Positions 1 through 6,297 of a DNA stretch of 19,804 nt are shown piece by piece (positions within the stretch are counted from its first letter, which is position 1; each line of letters opens with the position of its first letter). The notes under the pieces are model-generated. The model saw nothing but the letters and a program-made list of their open reading frames with translations, did no database searches and was not told the origin of the DNA. Both the position numbers and the translations under genes were made by a program. Source of the DNA: Acetobacteraceae bacterium (lineage in GTDB: Bacteria > Pseudomonadota > Alphaproteobacteria > Acetobacterales > Acetobacteraceae); assembly GCA_947476855.1 (NCBI GenBank), contig CANJSR010000028.1:1-19804 (forward strand), read 5' to 3'.

Positions 1-686
1 CGGCCGTATTTGGCGGCATGGGCGGCTGCGCGATGATCGGGCAGTCGGGCATCAACGTGTCCTCGGGCGCGCGGGGGCGGCTTTCGACCCTGGTGGCGGG
101 AGTGTTCCTGCTCATCCTGCTGGTCGCGTTGCAGGACCTTCTGGCGATCGTTCCGGTAGCGGCGCTGACGGCGGTGATGGTGATGGTTTCAATCAACACC
201 TTCTCCTGGGCATCCATCCTGCGGCTGCGGACCAACCCGGTGTCGTCCTCGGTCGTCATGCTGGCGACGGTCATCACCGTCGTCGCCACCAAGGACCTGT
301 CCCTGGGCGTGCTGATCGGCGTGCTTTTGTCGGGTGTGTTCTTTGCGGGGAAGGTGTCGCGCCTCAGCCGTGTGACATCCGACCTGTCCGACGACGGGCG
401 GGTGCGGACCTACTGGGTAGACGGGCAGATCTTCTTTGCCTCGGCCGGCACCTTCGCCGAGGCCATCGATGTGCTGGAGCCGGTGGATAAAATCATCATC
501 GACGTCAGCGGCGCCCATTTCTGGGACATCTCGGCCATCGCCGCGCTCGACCGCCTGATGCTGAAGGCGCGGGAGCACGGGCATGACGTGGAAGTGGTCG
601 GGTTGAATGAGGCCAGTGCGACGATGGTCGAACGCTTCGCGGTCCATAAGCGGGAGGGGAAGCCGGCTCCGGCTCCCTCCCACTGA
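1..686 (+). CDS. SulP/SLC26 family anion transporter, C-terminal part (5' end outside window)
   Basis: The reading frame is open from base 3 and stops at 684-686, so the N-terminal half lies outside the window. The visible part opens with the conserved SulP segment GGMGGCAMIGQSGINVSSG. Hydrophobic segments follow (around LVAGVFLLILLVALQDLLAIVPVAAL, then a segment around VVMLATVITVVATKDLSLGVLIGVLL). The last 90 or so residues form a cytoplasmic STAS domain (YWVDGQIFFASAGTF, then KIIIDVSGAHFWDISAIAALD). SulP proteins import sulfate, bicarbonate or dicarboxylates across the inner membrane. The substrate cannot be read from this fragment, although this loop type also occurs in bicarbonate-transporting members. 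The gene converges on the next one with four bases between stop codons. Confidence 0.9.
   Translation, partial: AVFGGMGGCAMIGQSGINVSSGARGRLSTLVAGVFLLILLVALQDLLAIVPVAALTAVMVMVSINTFSWASILRLRTNPVSSSVVMLATVITVVATKDLSLGVLIGVLLSGVFFAGKVSRLSRVTSDLSDDGRVRTYWVDGQIFFASAGTFAEAIDVLEPVDKIIIDVSGAHFWDISAIAALDRLMLKAREHGHDVEVVGLNEASATMVERFAVHKREGKPAPAPSH
652..681. terminator. Possible hairpin terminator overlapping the SulP stop region
   Basis: A G-rich left arm (652-666) and a C-rich right arm (669-681) can pair through AGCCGG/CCGGCT, then further G-C pairs after one mismatch. The hairpin sits at the end of the transporter gene and four bases or so from the convergent stop codon, where a shared terminator would be expected. 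No T-run follows on the plus strand, so this is a weak call. Confidence 0.3.
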
Positions 687-690
687 TGGA

Positions 691-1311
691 TCAGGCCGCC
701 GGGCGGGCCAACTGGCGGGCACGTTCCCGTTCGGCGTCCATCGGCCCGTATGGCGGGGCCTTTTCGTCGAAGGTGGTCCAGCCGTTGCCGCGGTAGTCCC
801 GTTCCCGAGTCACAGGATCCACCCGGCCGAACCGGTGCATGATCTCCTCGATCTCCGTCACGCGGGAGGCATCGACCCGCGCGGAAACGAGGGTCCCGCC
901 ACGGCGCACGCCCTCTGCGTAGATATTGGCATGCTCCTGGCTGACGCCCGCGGTGGTCAGGGCGCCGATGATCCCGCCGCCGACACCACCGACGCCAACC
1001 CCCGCCACGGCCCCGACGGCCGCCGCGACGAGCCAGCCGGCCGCCACGACCGGACCGACGCCCGGAATGGCCATGATCCCCAGACCCGCGAGCAGACCGG
1101 CCCCCGCGCCAAGGATGCCACCCACCGAGGCGCCCGCTTCCGCGCCGGTGACGGCACTGTCGGATGTGTCGGAAACCGGTTCGACAATGGCGGCCTGGTT
1201 CGCGATCAGGCTGATGTCGACATCCGCCACGTTCGCAAGCTTGAGGTCACGAACTGTATTCTGGGCTGCCTCGTAGGAGTCATAGAGGCCGGTTACGATG
1301 TTGCTGGGCAT
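691..1311 (-). CDS. YflT-like general stress protein with glycine-zipper core
   Basis: 206 residues. The ATG at 1309-1311 is preceded by AAAGGAAA at good spacing. Residues 1-40 (NIVTGLYDSYEAAQNTVRDL, then a VDISLIAN strand) match the start of the heat-induced stress protein YflT/GS17M fold. Residues of roughly 65-130 are an extremely Gly/Ala-rich, membrane-compatible segment with GxxxG repeats (GAGAGLLAGLGIMAIPGVGP and VGVGGVGGGIIGAL), typical of glycine zippers that insert in membranes. The C-terminal third returns to a soluble alpha/beta pattern (GTLVSARVDASRVTEIEEIM). Family members are stress-induced and of unknown biochemical function. It is the last of three small minus-strand genes and could be read alone or with them. 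There is no signal peptide. Confidence 0.75.
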   Translation of the reverse strand: MPSNIVTGLYDSYEAAQNTVRDLKLANVADVDISLIANQAAIVEPVSDTSDSAVTGAEAGASVGGILGAGAGLLAGLGIMAIPGVGPVVAAGWLVAAAVGAVAGVGVGGVGGGIIGALTTAGVSQEHANIYAEGVRRGGTLVSARVDASRVTEIEEIMHRFGRVDPVTRERDYRGNGWTTFDEKAPPYGPMDAERERARQLARPAA

Positions 1312-1385
1312 TGAAATGGTTTCCTTTGAAATGGACGCGGCGGGGCCCCTGGATCGTTCATCGGGTGCGGGAACCCCTCGCGCGG

Positions 1386-1862
1386 TCAGTTGATGACGAC
1401 ATTGCCCTGGTAATCGACGGCGACGCGGCTTGAAACGCCGCCCTTCATGGCGGTGCCGCGCCAGATGGACTGGTCATCCTTCGCCAGGTTGATCACGTCG
1501 GTGAAGCCCTGGTCCTCGATCCGTGACCGCGCCTGGCCCTCGGTGAAACTGTTGGCCCCCGCGACGGGTGCGCCGGCCGGCACCGGCGTGGTGCTGGTCG
1601 CGACCGCGGACGGTGCCGTGGACGTGGACGTGGTGGTCGTGGTCACCGGGGGAGGCACCGGCATCGGCGCCGATGTGACGGCCGGGCTGGGGATGGCGGT
1701 CATCGGCGGCCTCGATGCCATCGGGGGGGCAACAGCCTCGGCGACCGGCGGCTTCACGGCTGGGGACTGGCCAGGCGGGCTCACCGGTGTTGTCTGCGCG
1801 ACCGCGACGCCAATGGAAGCCGACGCCAGGGCGGCGAGAGTCCAGCCGATTCTTGAATACAT
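1386..1862 (-). CDS. Secreted small protein, Pro/Ala/Thr-rich linker plus PepSY-like C-terminal domain
   Basis: 158 residues. The ATG at 1860-1862 has GGAGG eight bases or so upstream. Residues 1-22 are a signal peptide (MYSRIGWTLAALASASIGVA, cleavage likely at AVA-QT). Residues 23-102 are low-complexity Pro/Ala/Thr/Ser/Val, including a TTTTTSTST run, and look like an extended, disordered periplasmic linker. Residues 104-158 form a compact domain (TEGQARSRIEDQGFTDV, then DDQSIWRGTAMKGG and VAVDYQGNVV) that resembles PepSY-type peptidase-inhibitor modules: helix, then beta strands ending in a DYxGxV turn. No catalytic residues are apparent. The neighbours are stress-type proteins, so an envelope stress role is an inference. 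The family assignment is by pattern only. Confidence 0.7.
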   Translation of the reverse strand: MYSRIGWTLAALASASIGVAVAQTTPVSPPGQSPAVKPPVAEAVAPPMASRPPMTAIPSPAVTSAPMPVPPPVTTTTTSTSTAPSAVATSTTPVPAGAPVAGANSFTEGQARSRIEDQGFTDVINLAKDDQSIWRGTAMKGGVSSRVAVDYQGNVVIN

Positions 1863-1883
1863 GATATCCTCCGAAACAATATG

Positions 1884-1910
1884 GTGTGATAGAATCGTTG
1901 GCGATCACAC
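1884..1910. promoter_or_regulatory. Inverted repeat GTGTGAT-N13-ATCACAC upstream of the secreted PepSY-like gene
   Basis: Perfect 7-bp arms at 1884-1890 and 1904-1910 with a 13-base spacer lie 22-48 bases before the start codon at 1862. The arms contain TGTGA and TCACA but are too far apart for a standard CRP site, which has a six-base spacer. It could be an operator for another dimeric regulator or a 5'-leader stem-loop. The sequence alone does not decide. Confidence 0.3.
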
Positions 1911-1930
1911 GGTCGCCGGGACGGGTTCAA

Positions 1931-1959
1931 CCATCCGAGGGGCAGGGCCCCCCGGATGG
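1931..1959 (-). terminator. Hairpin terminator after the PRC-barrel gene
   Basis: CCATCCG (1931-1937) pairs with CGGATGG (1953-1959), and inside it GGGGC pairs with GCCCC around an AGG loop. The hairpin begins six bases beyond the PRC-barrel stop codon in the direction of transcription. The downstream minus-strand bases start TTGAA, so there is only a short T tract. It probably separates this transcript from the secreted PepSY-like gene. Confidence 0.55.
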
Positions 1960-1965
1960 TGTTCC

Positions 1966-2334
1966 TTACATCCAGTAGGTCGGGACCTTGTAGTAGTCGT
2001 CGACCTTGCGGCCATAGTCGGAGGTCCACTGGAAGTCCGAGCCGGCGTCGTAGGTCGGCGCGTCCTCGAGGGTCTTCTTGTCCATGTTGATGACGTAGCC
2101 ACCCTGGGTCTGGTCGTACTTCAGAGTCGCCCAGGGGAGGGGATGATACTTCTCTCCCATTCCGAGAAACCCGCCGAAGGACATCACGGCGTAGATCGCC
2201 TTGCCTGAAATCTTGTCGATCATGATGTCGTCGACGCTGCCGAGCTTCTCGCCCGCGTGGTTGTAGACGTTGGTGCCATTCACCTTGTCGGCGGCGATGA
2301 GATTGCCTGATCCATTGGAAGTCATGGCGGCCAT
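1966..2334 (-). CDS. PRC-barrel domain protein
   Basis: 122 residues when started at the ATG at 2332-2334, which has AAAGGAA seven bases upstream. The frame stays open further upstream, but there the translation loses family resemblance. The whole protein is a PRC-barrel: GTNVYNHAGEKLGSVDDIMID (residues 20-40), then KAIYAVMSFGGFLGMGEKYHPLPW (residues 44-68), then a strand GGYVINMDK and a Tyr/Asp-rich tail ending YYKVPTYWM. PRC-barrels occur in photosynthetic reaction centre H subunits, in RimM and in many small free-standing alphaproteobacterial proteins linked to stress or envelope genes. This one belongs to the free-standing group. The short tail after the barrel is common there. A hairpin terminator follows directly. 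Confidence 0.85.
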   Translation of the reverse strand: MAAMTSNGSGNLIAADKVNGTNVYNHAGEKLGSVDDIMIDKISGKAIYAVMSFGGFLGMGEKYHPLPWATLKYDQTQGGYVINMDKKTLEDAPTYDAGSDFQWTSDYGRKVDDYYKVPTYWM

Positions 2335-2494
2335 GGGGAATTCCTTTCCATTGAAATAATACGGATCAATTTGAATTGACGCGGCATGAACTGGAAAGTA
2401 TCCAATTCCAGGCTGCGGATCCGTTCTACAACACATAAAATGGTGATGGCGCGCGGGCGTGGTAGCCTCGGCAATTACTTACGACCGAAGCCGT

Positions 2495-2509
2495 CCCGGC
2501 ATAGCCGGG
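2495..2509. other. Short hairpin CCCGGC-ATA-GCCGGG
   Basis: A perfect 6-bp stem with a three-base loop lies between the molybdenum hydroxylase stop and the PRC-barrel gene, about 20 bases downstream of the larger terminator. It may be a backup terminator or a part of the PRC-barrel leader. Confidence 0.3.
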
Positions 2510-2528
2510 GGCAGTGCTTCCCAAACGT

Positions 2529-2564
2529 GACGGCCCCGGAGGGAGAGATCCCGCCGGGGCCGTC
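2529..2564 (-). terminator. Strong hairpin terminator of the molybdenum hydroxylase gene
   Basis: An 11-bp perfect stem (GACGGCCCCGG at 2529-2539, CCGGGGCCGTC at 2554-2564) encloses a further 4-bp stem GGGA/TCCC with a GAGA loop. It starts 28 bases after the stop codon at 2592 and, read on the minus strand, is followed by ACGTTTGG. This is a typical intrinsic terminator with a short T tract. Confidence 0.75.
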
Positions 2565-2591
2565 GTCCTGTTCAGTGCCGGGAGAAGTCTG

Positions 2592-4907
2592 CTACGCGGC
2601 GGCTCGTGCCGCGGCGATCGCGCGCCAGACCTTCTCGGGTGTTGCCGGCATGTCCACATGGGTCACCCCATCGCCGGCCAGCGCATCGATGATCGCGTTG
2701 ATGATTGCGGGCGGGCTTCCCACGGCCCCAGCTTCGCCCGCGCCCTTCACGCCCAGCGGGTTGGACGCGCAGGGGATTTCCAGCAGGTCGATCTCGATGT
2801 CTGGCAGGTCGTCGGCGCGGGGCAGGGCGTAGTCCATGAAGCTGCCGGACAGAAGCTGGCCGGACTCCGGATCGAACACCGTATTCTCCAGCACCGCCTG
2901 GCCGTAGCCCTGGGCAACGCCGCCGGCCACCTGGCCGCGCACGATCAGCGGGTTCACGGTCTTGCCGAAGTCATCGGCGACGACATAGCGGACGATGCGG
3001 ACCATGCCGGTTTCCGGGTCCACCTCGACCTCCGCCATGTGGCAGCCATTGGGGAAGGTATGGTTGTCGATTGGCGCGATTTCGGCCGCGTCGAGGCCCG
3101 CCACGCCCTTCTTCCGGCGGGCGGCGGCGAGGTCCATGATGTCGATGCTTCTGTCAGTCCCGACGATCGTGAAGCGGCCGTCCGAGAAGGTGATGTCGGC
3201 GACGGCGGCTTCCATCTCCTCGGCCGCGGCGTCCTTGCCCTTGTTGATGACGGTGTTGGCGGTCAGCAGGATCGCCTGGCCCTCGGAATAGAGGCTGCGG
3301 GCACCGCCGGTGCCGCCGCCGACCGGGATCGTGTCGGTGTCGCCCTGGCGGATGCGGATTTTGTTGCCGTCGATCCCCAGTTGCGTGGCGGTCAACTGGA
3401 CATAGGCGGTCTCGTGGCCCTGGCCGGTCGACTGGGTGCCAACGAAGACGTCGACGAAGCCGTCCTCGGCAAAGCGGATTTCCGCCCGCTCGGTCGGGTC
3501 GCCGCCGGTGGCTTCCAGGTAGTAGGCGAGGCCGATGCCACGGCGTTTGCCCTTGGCGGCGGATTGCGCCTTGCGCGCGCCGGCCCCGGCATAGTCGATG
3601 CGGTTCAGCGCGGCATCCAGCACGATGCGGAAGTCGCCGCTGTCGTAGGTCTTCCCGACCGGCGTCGAATGGGGCATGGCCGAGGGTGGGACCATGTTCC
3701 GCCGCCGCAGTTCCACCCGGTCGATTCCAAGCTCCCGCGCCACGGCATCGACCAGACGCTCTACCAAATAGTTCGCTTCTGGCCGGCCGGCGCCGCGATA
3801 GGCGTCGACGGGAACGGTGTTGGTGAAGACGCCGATGACGTTCGCGTGGATCGCCTTGAAGTTATAGATGCTGGAGAGCACGCCCGTGCCGGCATAGGTC
3901 GGGATATAGGGCGCGAAGGTCGACAGATAGGCACCCATGTTCGATACGTTGCGGGTGCGCAGCGCGATGAAGGTGCCATCAGCCTCGGTCGCGATTTCGC
4001 CCAAGGTGATGTTGTCGCGGCCCTGCGTGTCGCACAGGAACGCTTCCCCGCGTTCGGAGGCCCATTTCACCGGGTGACCCAGCTTGCGGGCGGCGTAGCA
4101 GACCAGGACGTGTTCGGCATACAGGAACAGCTTCATCCCGAAGCCGCCGCCGACATCGGGAGTGATGACACGGAATTGCTCGGGGGAAACCCCGAAGACC
4201 GGACCGATCAGGTTCTTCACCAGCCAGCCGCCCTGGGTGTTGGCATGCAGCGTCCAGCGGCCGGTGGCGGCGTCATACTCCCCCACCGCCGCGCGGGCTT
4301 CCATCGAGGATACGACGATCCGGTTGTTCACCACAGTCAGGCTGGTGACATGGGCGGCGCGGGCAAAGGCGGCGTCGGTGGCGGCTTTGTCCCCGATCTC
4401 CCAGTCAAACGCGATATTGTTCGACGCCTCGGGCCATACACTCGGCTGGCCCGCATCGGTCGTCGTGGCCAGGTCGGTGGCCGAGGCGTGGATGTCGTAG
4501 TCCACCGCGATCAGATCGGCCGCGTCCCGCGCCTGGGCGATGGTGTCGGCCACGATGAAGGCCACCGGATCGCCGACATGGCGCACCGCCCCATCAGCCA
4601 GTACCGGATGCGGCGGAGCAACCATCGGCGTCCCGTCCCGGTTCTGCACCGGCGCGGCGCAAGGCAGCGTCCCGATCCCATCAGCCTTGAGGTCGGCGGC
4701 CGTGTAGATCGCCCGCACCCCCGGCAAGGCCCGGGCGGCGGCGGTGTCGATCGACGTGATGGTCGCGGCCGCATGCGGGCTGCGAAGCACGATCCCGGGC
4801 CGCGAGCCAGGCAAGGCGATGTCGTCGGTGTAAAGCCCGGCGCCCTTCAGCAGACGAGGGTCCTCCACGCGGCGAACGGGCTGGGCAAGGCCGAATTGGG
4901 TGGTCAT
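2592..4907 (-). CDS. Xanthine dehydrogenase/CoxL-family molybdopterin-binding large subunit (form II type)
   Basis: 771 residues, the usual length for CoxL-type subunits (about 760-810). ATG at 4905-4907 with GGAG upstream. The N-terminus (RRVEDPRLLKGAGLYTDDI) is the standard a/b hammerhead start. GGGFGMK at about residues 251-257 binds the cofactor region. AYRGAGR at 369-375 is the form II active-site signature; true CO dehydrogenases carry AYxCSFR. VKGAGEAGAVGSPP near the C-terminus supplies the catalytic base Glu725. The enzyme should hydroxylate an aldehyde, purine or other heteroaromatic substrate using Mo-cytosine dinucleotide and water. The substrate is unknown, and the AYRGAGR motif argues against aerobic CO oxidation. 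The [2Fe-2S] and FAD subunits are not in the window. The gene ends at a strong terminator and is preceded by the hairpin array. Confidence 0.93.
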   Translation of the reverse strand: MTTQFGLAQPVRRVEDPRLLKGAGLYTDDIALPGSRPGIVLRSPHAAATITSIDTAAARALPGVRAIYTAADLKADGIGTLPCAAPVQNRDGTPMVAPPHPVLADGAVRHVGDPVAFIVADTIAQARDAADLIAVDYDIHASATDLATTTDAGQPSVWPEASNNIAFDWEIGDKAATDAAFARAAHVTSLTVVNNRIVVSSMEARAAVGEYDAATGRWTLHANTQGGWLVKNLIGPVFGVSPEQFRVITPDVGGGFGMKLFLYAEHVLVCYAARKLGHPVKWASERGEAFLCDTQGRDNITLGEIATEADGTFIALRTRNVSNMGAYLSTFAPYIPTYAGTGVLSSIYNFKAIHANVIGVFTNTVPVDAYRGAGRPEANYLVERLVDAVARELGIDRVELRRRNMVPPSAMPHSTPVGKTYDSGDFRIVLDAALNRIDYAGAGARKAQSAAKGKRRGIGLAYYLEATGGDPTERAEIRFAEDGFVDVFVGTQSTGQGHETAYVQLTATQLGIDGNKIRIRQGDTDTIPVGGGTGGARSLYSEGQAILLTANTVINKGKDAAAEEMEAAVADITFSDGRFTIVGTDRSIDIMDLAAARRKKGVAGLDAAEIAPIDNHTFPNGCHMAEVEVDPETGMVRIVRYVVADDFGKTVNPLIVRGQVAGGVAQGYGQAVLENTVFDPESGQLLSGSFMDYALPRADDLPDIEIDLLEIPCASNPLGVKGAGEAGAVGSPPAIINAIIDALAGDGVTHVDMPATPEKVWRAIAAARAAA

Positions 4908-4948
4908 GGTCTGTCACTCCGCGCGCGTGGAAGGTCGGTCACGGACAA

Positions 4949-4976
4949 CATGTACGGTCGCGGCCGGCATCGCCAA
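4949..4976 (-). promoter_or_regulatory. Candidate sigma-70-type promoter for the molybdenum hydroxylase gene
   Basis: On the minus strand TTGGCG (4971-4976) and TACATG (4949-4954) are separated by 16 bases, about 40 bases before the ATG. The match to TTGACA/TATAAT is partial, and GC-rich background makes chance hits likely. Confidence 0.3.
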
Positions 4977-4990
4977 GGGGGGTTGTGAAG

Positions 4991-5064
4991 GGTGGGGCTT
5001 TGCCCCACGCCCCACCAGGAGGGCGCTGCCCTCCTGGACCTCCCGCCAAGGGCGGAGCCCTTGG
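4991..5064. repeat. Left arm of mirrored hairpin array: three tandem three-base-loop hairpins
   Basis: Three perfect stems stand in a row. A is GTGGGGC-TTT-GCCCCAC (4992-5008). B has 10-bp arms at 5015-5024 and 5028-5037 with loop GCT. C is CCAAGGGC-GGA-GCCCTTGG (5046-5064). Every stem closes its loop with GGC/GCC. A can alternatively pair over a longer range, 4991-4998 with 5009-5016. No gene lies between 4908 and 5229, and short open frames here are only translations of palindromes. Similar GC-rich hairpin clusters are widespread between genes in Rhodospirillales, as far as I recall. Confidence 0.8.
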
Positions 5065-5073
5065 AACCGGTAC

Positions 5074-5145
5074 TTGGGGGGAATACTCGAGGGGCTGACC
5101 GTGACCGTGCCAGGTCCGTGCTAGCCCCTCGAGTATTCCCCCCAA
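5074..5145. repeat. Perfect 23-bp inverted repeat with 26-base loop
   Basis: The arms at 5074-5096 and 5123-5145 are exact reverse complements, beginning TTGGGGGGAA and containing CTCGAG. The 26-base loop (5097-5122) contains a GACCGTG direct repeat. The element is the symmetry centre of two flanking three-hairpin arms. As RNA or extruded DNA it would form a very stable stem. It may serve as a terminator, an mRNA 3' stabiliser or a protein-binding cruciform. Confidence 0.9.
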
Positions 5146-5155
5146 CCAATGGGTT

Positions 5156-5225
5156 CTAAGGGCTCCGCCCTTAGCGGGGATCAAAGGGGCAGGGCCCCTT
5201 TGCGGGGTCCGGGGCGGAGCCCCGC
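5156..5225. repeat. Right arm of mirrored hairpin array: three tandem three-base-loop hairpins
   Basis: C' is CTAAGGGC-TCC-GCCCTTAG (5156-5174), B' is CAAAGGGGC-AGG-GCCCCTTTG (5182-5202) and A' is CGGGGC-GGA-GCCCCG (5210-5224). Read on the minus strand they give the order A-B-C of the left arm. C and C' share the GGA loop and differ at one base pair only, C-G against T-A, with both partners changed. The block ends a few bases before the stop codon of the ferritin-like gene, so it would form the 3' end of that transcript. Confidence 0.8.
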
Positions 5226-5229
5226 TCCT

Positions 5230-6138
5230 TCACCGCTTCCCTTGGGGCATGAACCGGATCGCGAACCGTACCAGGCTGGGCGTCGTCGTCGGCCGGCGCA
5301 GGCGTTCGTCGTAGCCCGAGAACCGGCGGTCGTTCTCCCGCAGGCAGATTTCCATCATTTCGCGCACGCTGACGTCCACCGCGCTGACGGCCTTGCTACC
5401 GGTCATGGTGAAGTTGTTGTCCTCGGGCTTGCCTTTGTCGTCATCCATGCCCCGCGCGATGCCGATCCGTTCCCAGGCCAGGAACACCCACACCGCGGCC
5501 ACCCGAGCCTCGAAGTACGGCCGGCGCCACCAGGGCATCGTCCGGCGGTGCCAGGCCAGCCAGTTGGCGAACAGCAGGATGTGGCGGCATTCCTCCTGCA
5601 TCACGGGCTCGAACGTATCAACCAGCTCGGGCGGGAAGAAGCCGGAGGTGCGGGCCAGTTCGAACAGCCCGAAGGCGAAGAAGCTGTCGATGCATTCGCT
5701 GAACCCGGTCACCAGATAGGCCCATTCGGTGTCGGAGGGCATCAGGTAAGCCGGCTCGGGCTCCAGCGGGATGCCGTAGGACTGGACCAGGTTGGCCAGC
5801 ACCTCCTTGTGGCGGCCTTCCTCCCAGCCATTGAGGCCGATCGCATCGTGCCAGGCGGGATCGCGCAGCGCGTCGGCATAGGCCTGCATGCGCTTCATTG
5901 CCTTGCCCTCGGTGCGGACGGCGATGTCCCAGATGGGAAGAGTGATCAGCCGTTCCAGCGCCTCGGGCGTCAGCTTCGGCCATTCGATGACGGACGGCTT
6001 GTACGGGTTGAACGTCTCCCGGAACATGCTGCACACGGCTTTCTTGTGCGCCTCCGACCCCATGGGCAGAGGTCCCGGTTCGTCCCAGGTCCAGTGGCGG
6101 GCGGCGCGGTCGGCGGCCTCGATCGTGGCGGCGTCCAT
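5230..6138 (-). CDS. Ferritin-like superfamily protein, probable di-iron carboxylate
   Basis: 302 residues. The ATG at 6136-6138 has AGGAAG eight bases or so upstream. A longer in-frame start exists at 6201, but it has no ribosome site and would place the FNR-type box inside the gene. The protein is mostly helical, with two ExxH motifs, E107-x-x-H110 (EEGRH) and E183-x-x-H186 (EECRH), about 75 residues apart. E77 lies one helix before the first motif, and E148 or E160 one helix before the second. This is the spacing expected of a four-helix di-iron site. The C-terminal 90 residues (SKAVSAVDVSVREMMEICLREN, then basic) are outside the usual core. I cannot assign a reaction: oxygenase, peroxide-handling or hydroxylase roles are all possible. 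It is expressed away from the SDR gene. Confidence 0.75.
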   Translation of the reverse strand: MDAATIEAADRAARHWTWDEPGPLPMGSEAHKKAVCSMFRETFNPYKPSVIEWPKLTPEALERLITLPIWDIAVRTEGKAMKRMQAYADALRDPAWHDAIGLNGWEEGRHKEVLANLVQSYGIPLEPEPAYLMPSDTEWAYLVTGFSECIDSFFAFGLFELARTSGFFPPELVDTFEPVMQEECRHILLFANWLAWHRRTMPWWRRPYFEARVAAVWVFLAWERIGIARGMDDDKGKPEDNNFTMTGSKAVSAVDVSVREMMEICLRENDRRFSGYDERLRRPTTTPSLVRFAIRFMPQGKR

Positions 6139-6200
6139 GTGCTGTCTTCCTGCGTGTCGCGGTCTGATGACCGAACGCCTTATGTGGCATGACCCCGGCA

Positions 6201-6214
6201 ATGATCCAGATCAA
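6201..6214. promoter_or_regulatory. FNR/FixK-type binding site
   Basis: On the minus strand the site reads TTGAT-CTGG-ATCAT, which matches the FNR/FixK/ANR consensus TTGAT-N4-ATCAA at nine of ten defined positions. It is centred about 70 bases before the ferritin-like start and 90 before the SDR start, in the 159-bp divergent region. Position relative to a promoter cannot be fixed. CATAAG (minus strand, 6179-6184) is a possible -10 but is not at the ideal class II spacing. It implies control by oxygen or redox state. Confidence 0.55.
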
Positions 6215-6297
6215 AGCGCGCCAGTTTCCGTTGGGGCTTGTCGCGCGGCGGGCAAGCGCTTTTGATGCGCCCCCTCTCGGGAACAGGAGCAAGAGCG

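Noticed and set aside
1884..1910. CRP binding site
   Set aside because: Half-sites match, but the spacing is far too wide for CRP; kept only as an unassigned inverted repeat.
2592..4907. Aerobic CO dehydrogenase CoxL
   Set aside because: The active-site motif is AYRGAGR, not AYxCSFR, and the coxM/coxS genes are missing.
2514..4988. 824-codon plus-strand open frame opposite the molybdenum hydroxylase
   Set aside because: It mirrors a well-supported gene in GC-rich DNA, is Arg/Gly/Asp/Val-rich without family motifs, and has no ribosome site.
4900..5184. Short open frames of 74-81 codons in the hairpin array
   Set aside because: They translate inverted repeats, so they look alike on both strands, and they lack ribosome sites.
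4991..5225. CRISPR array or insertion sequence
   Set aside because: The units are palindromic and lack regular unique spacers, and there is no transposase or target duplication.
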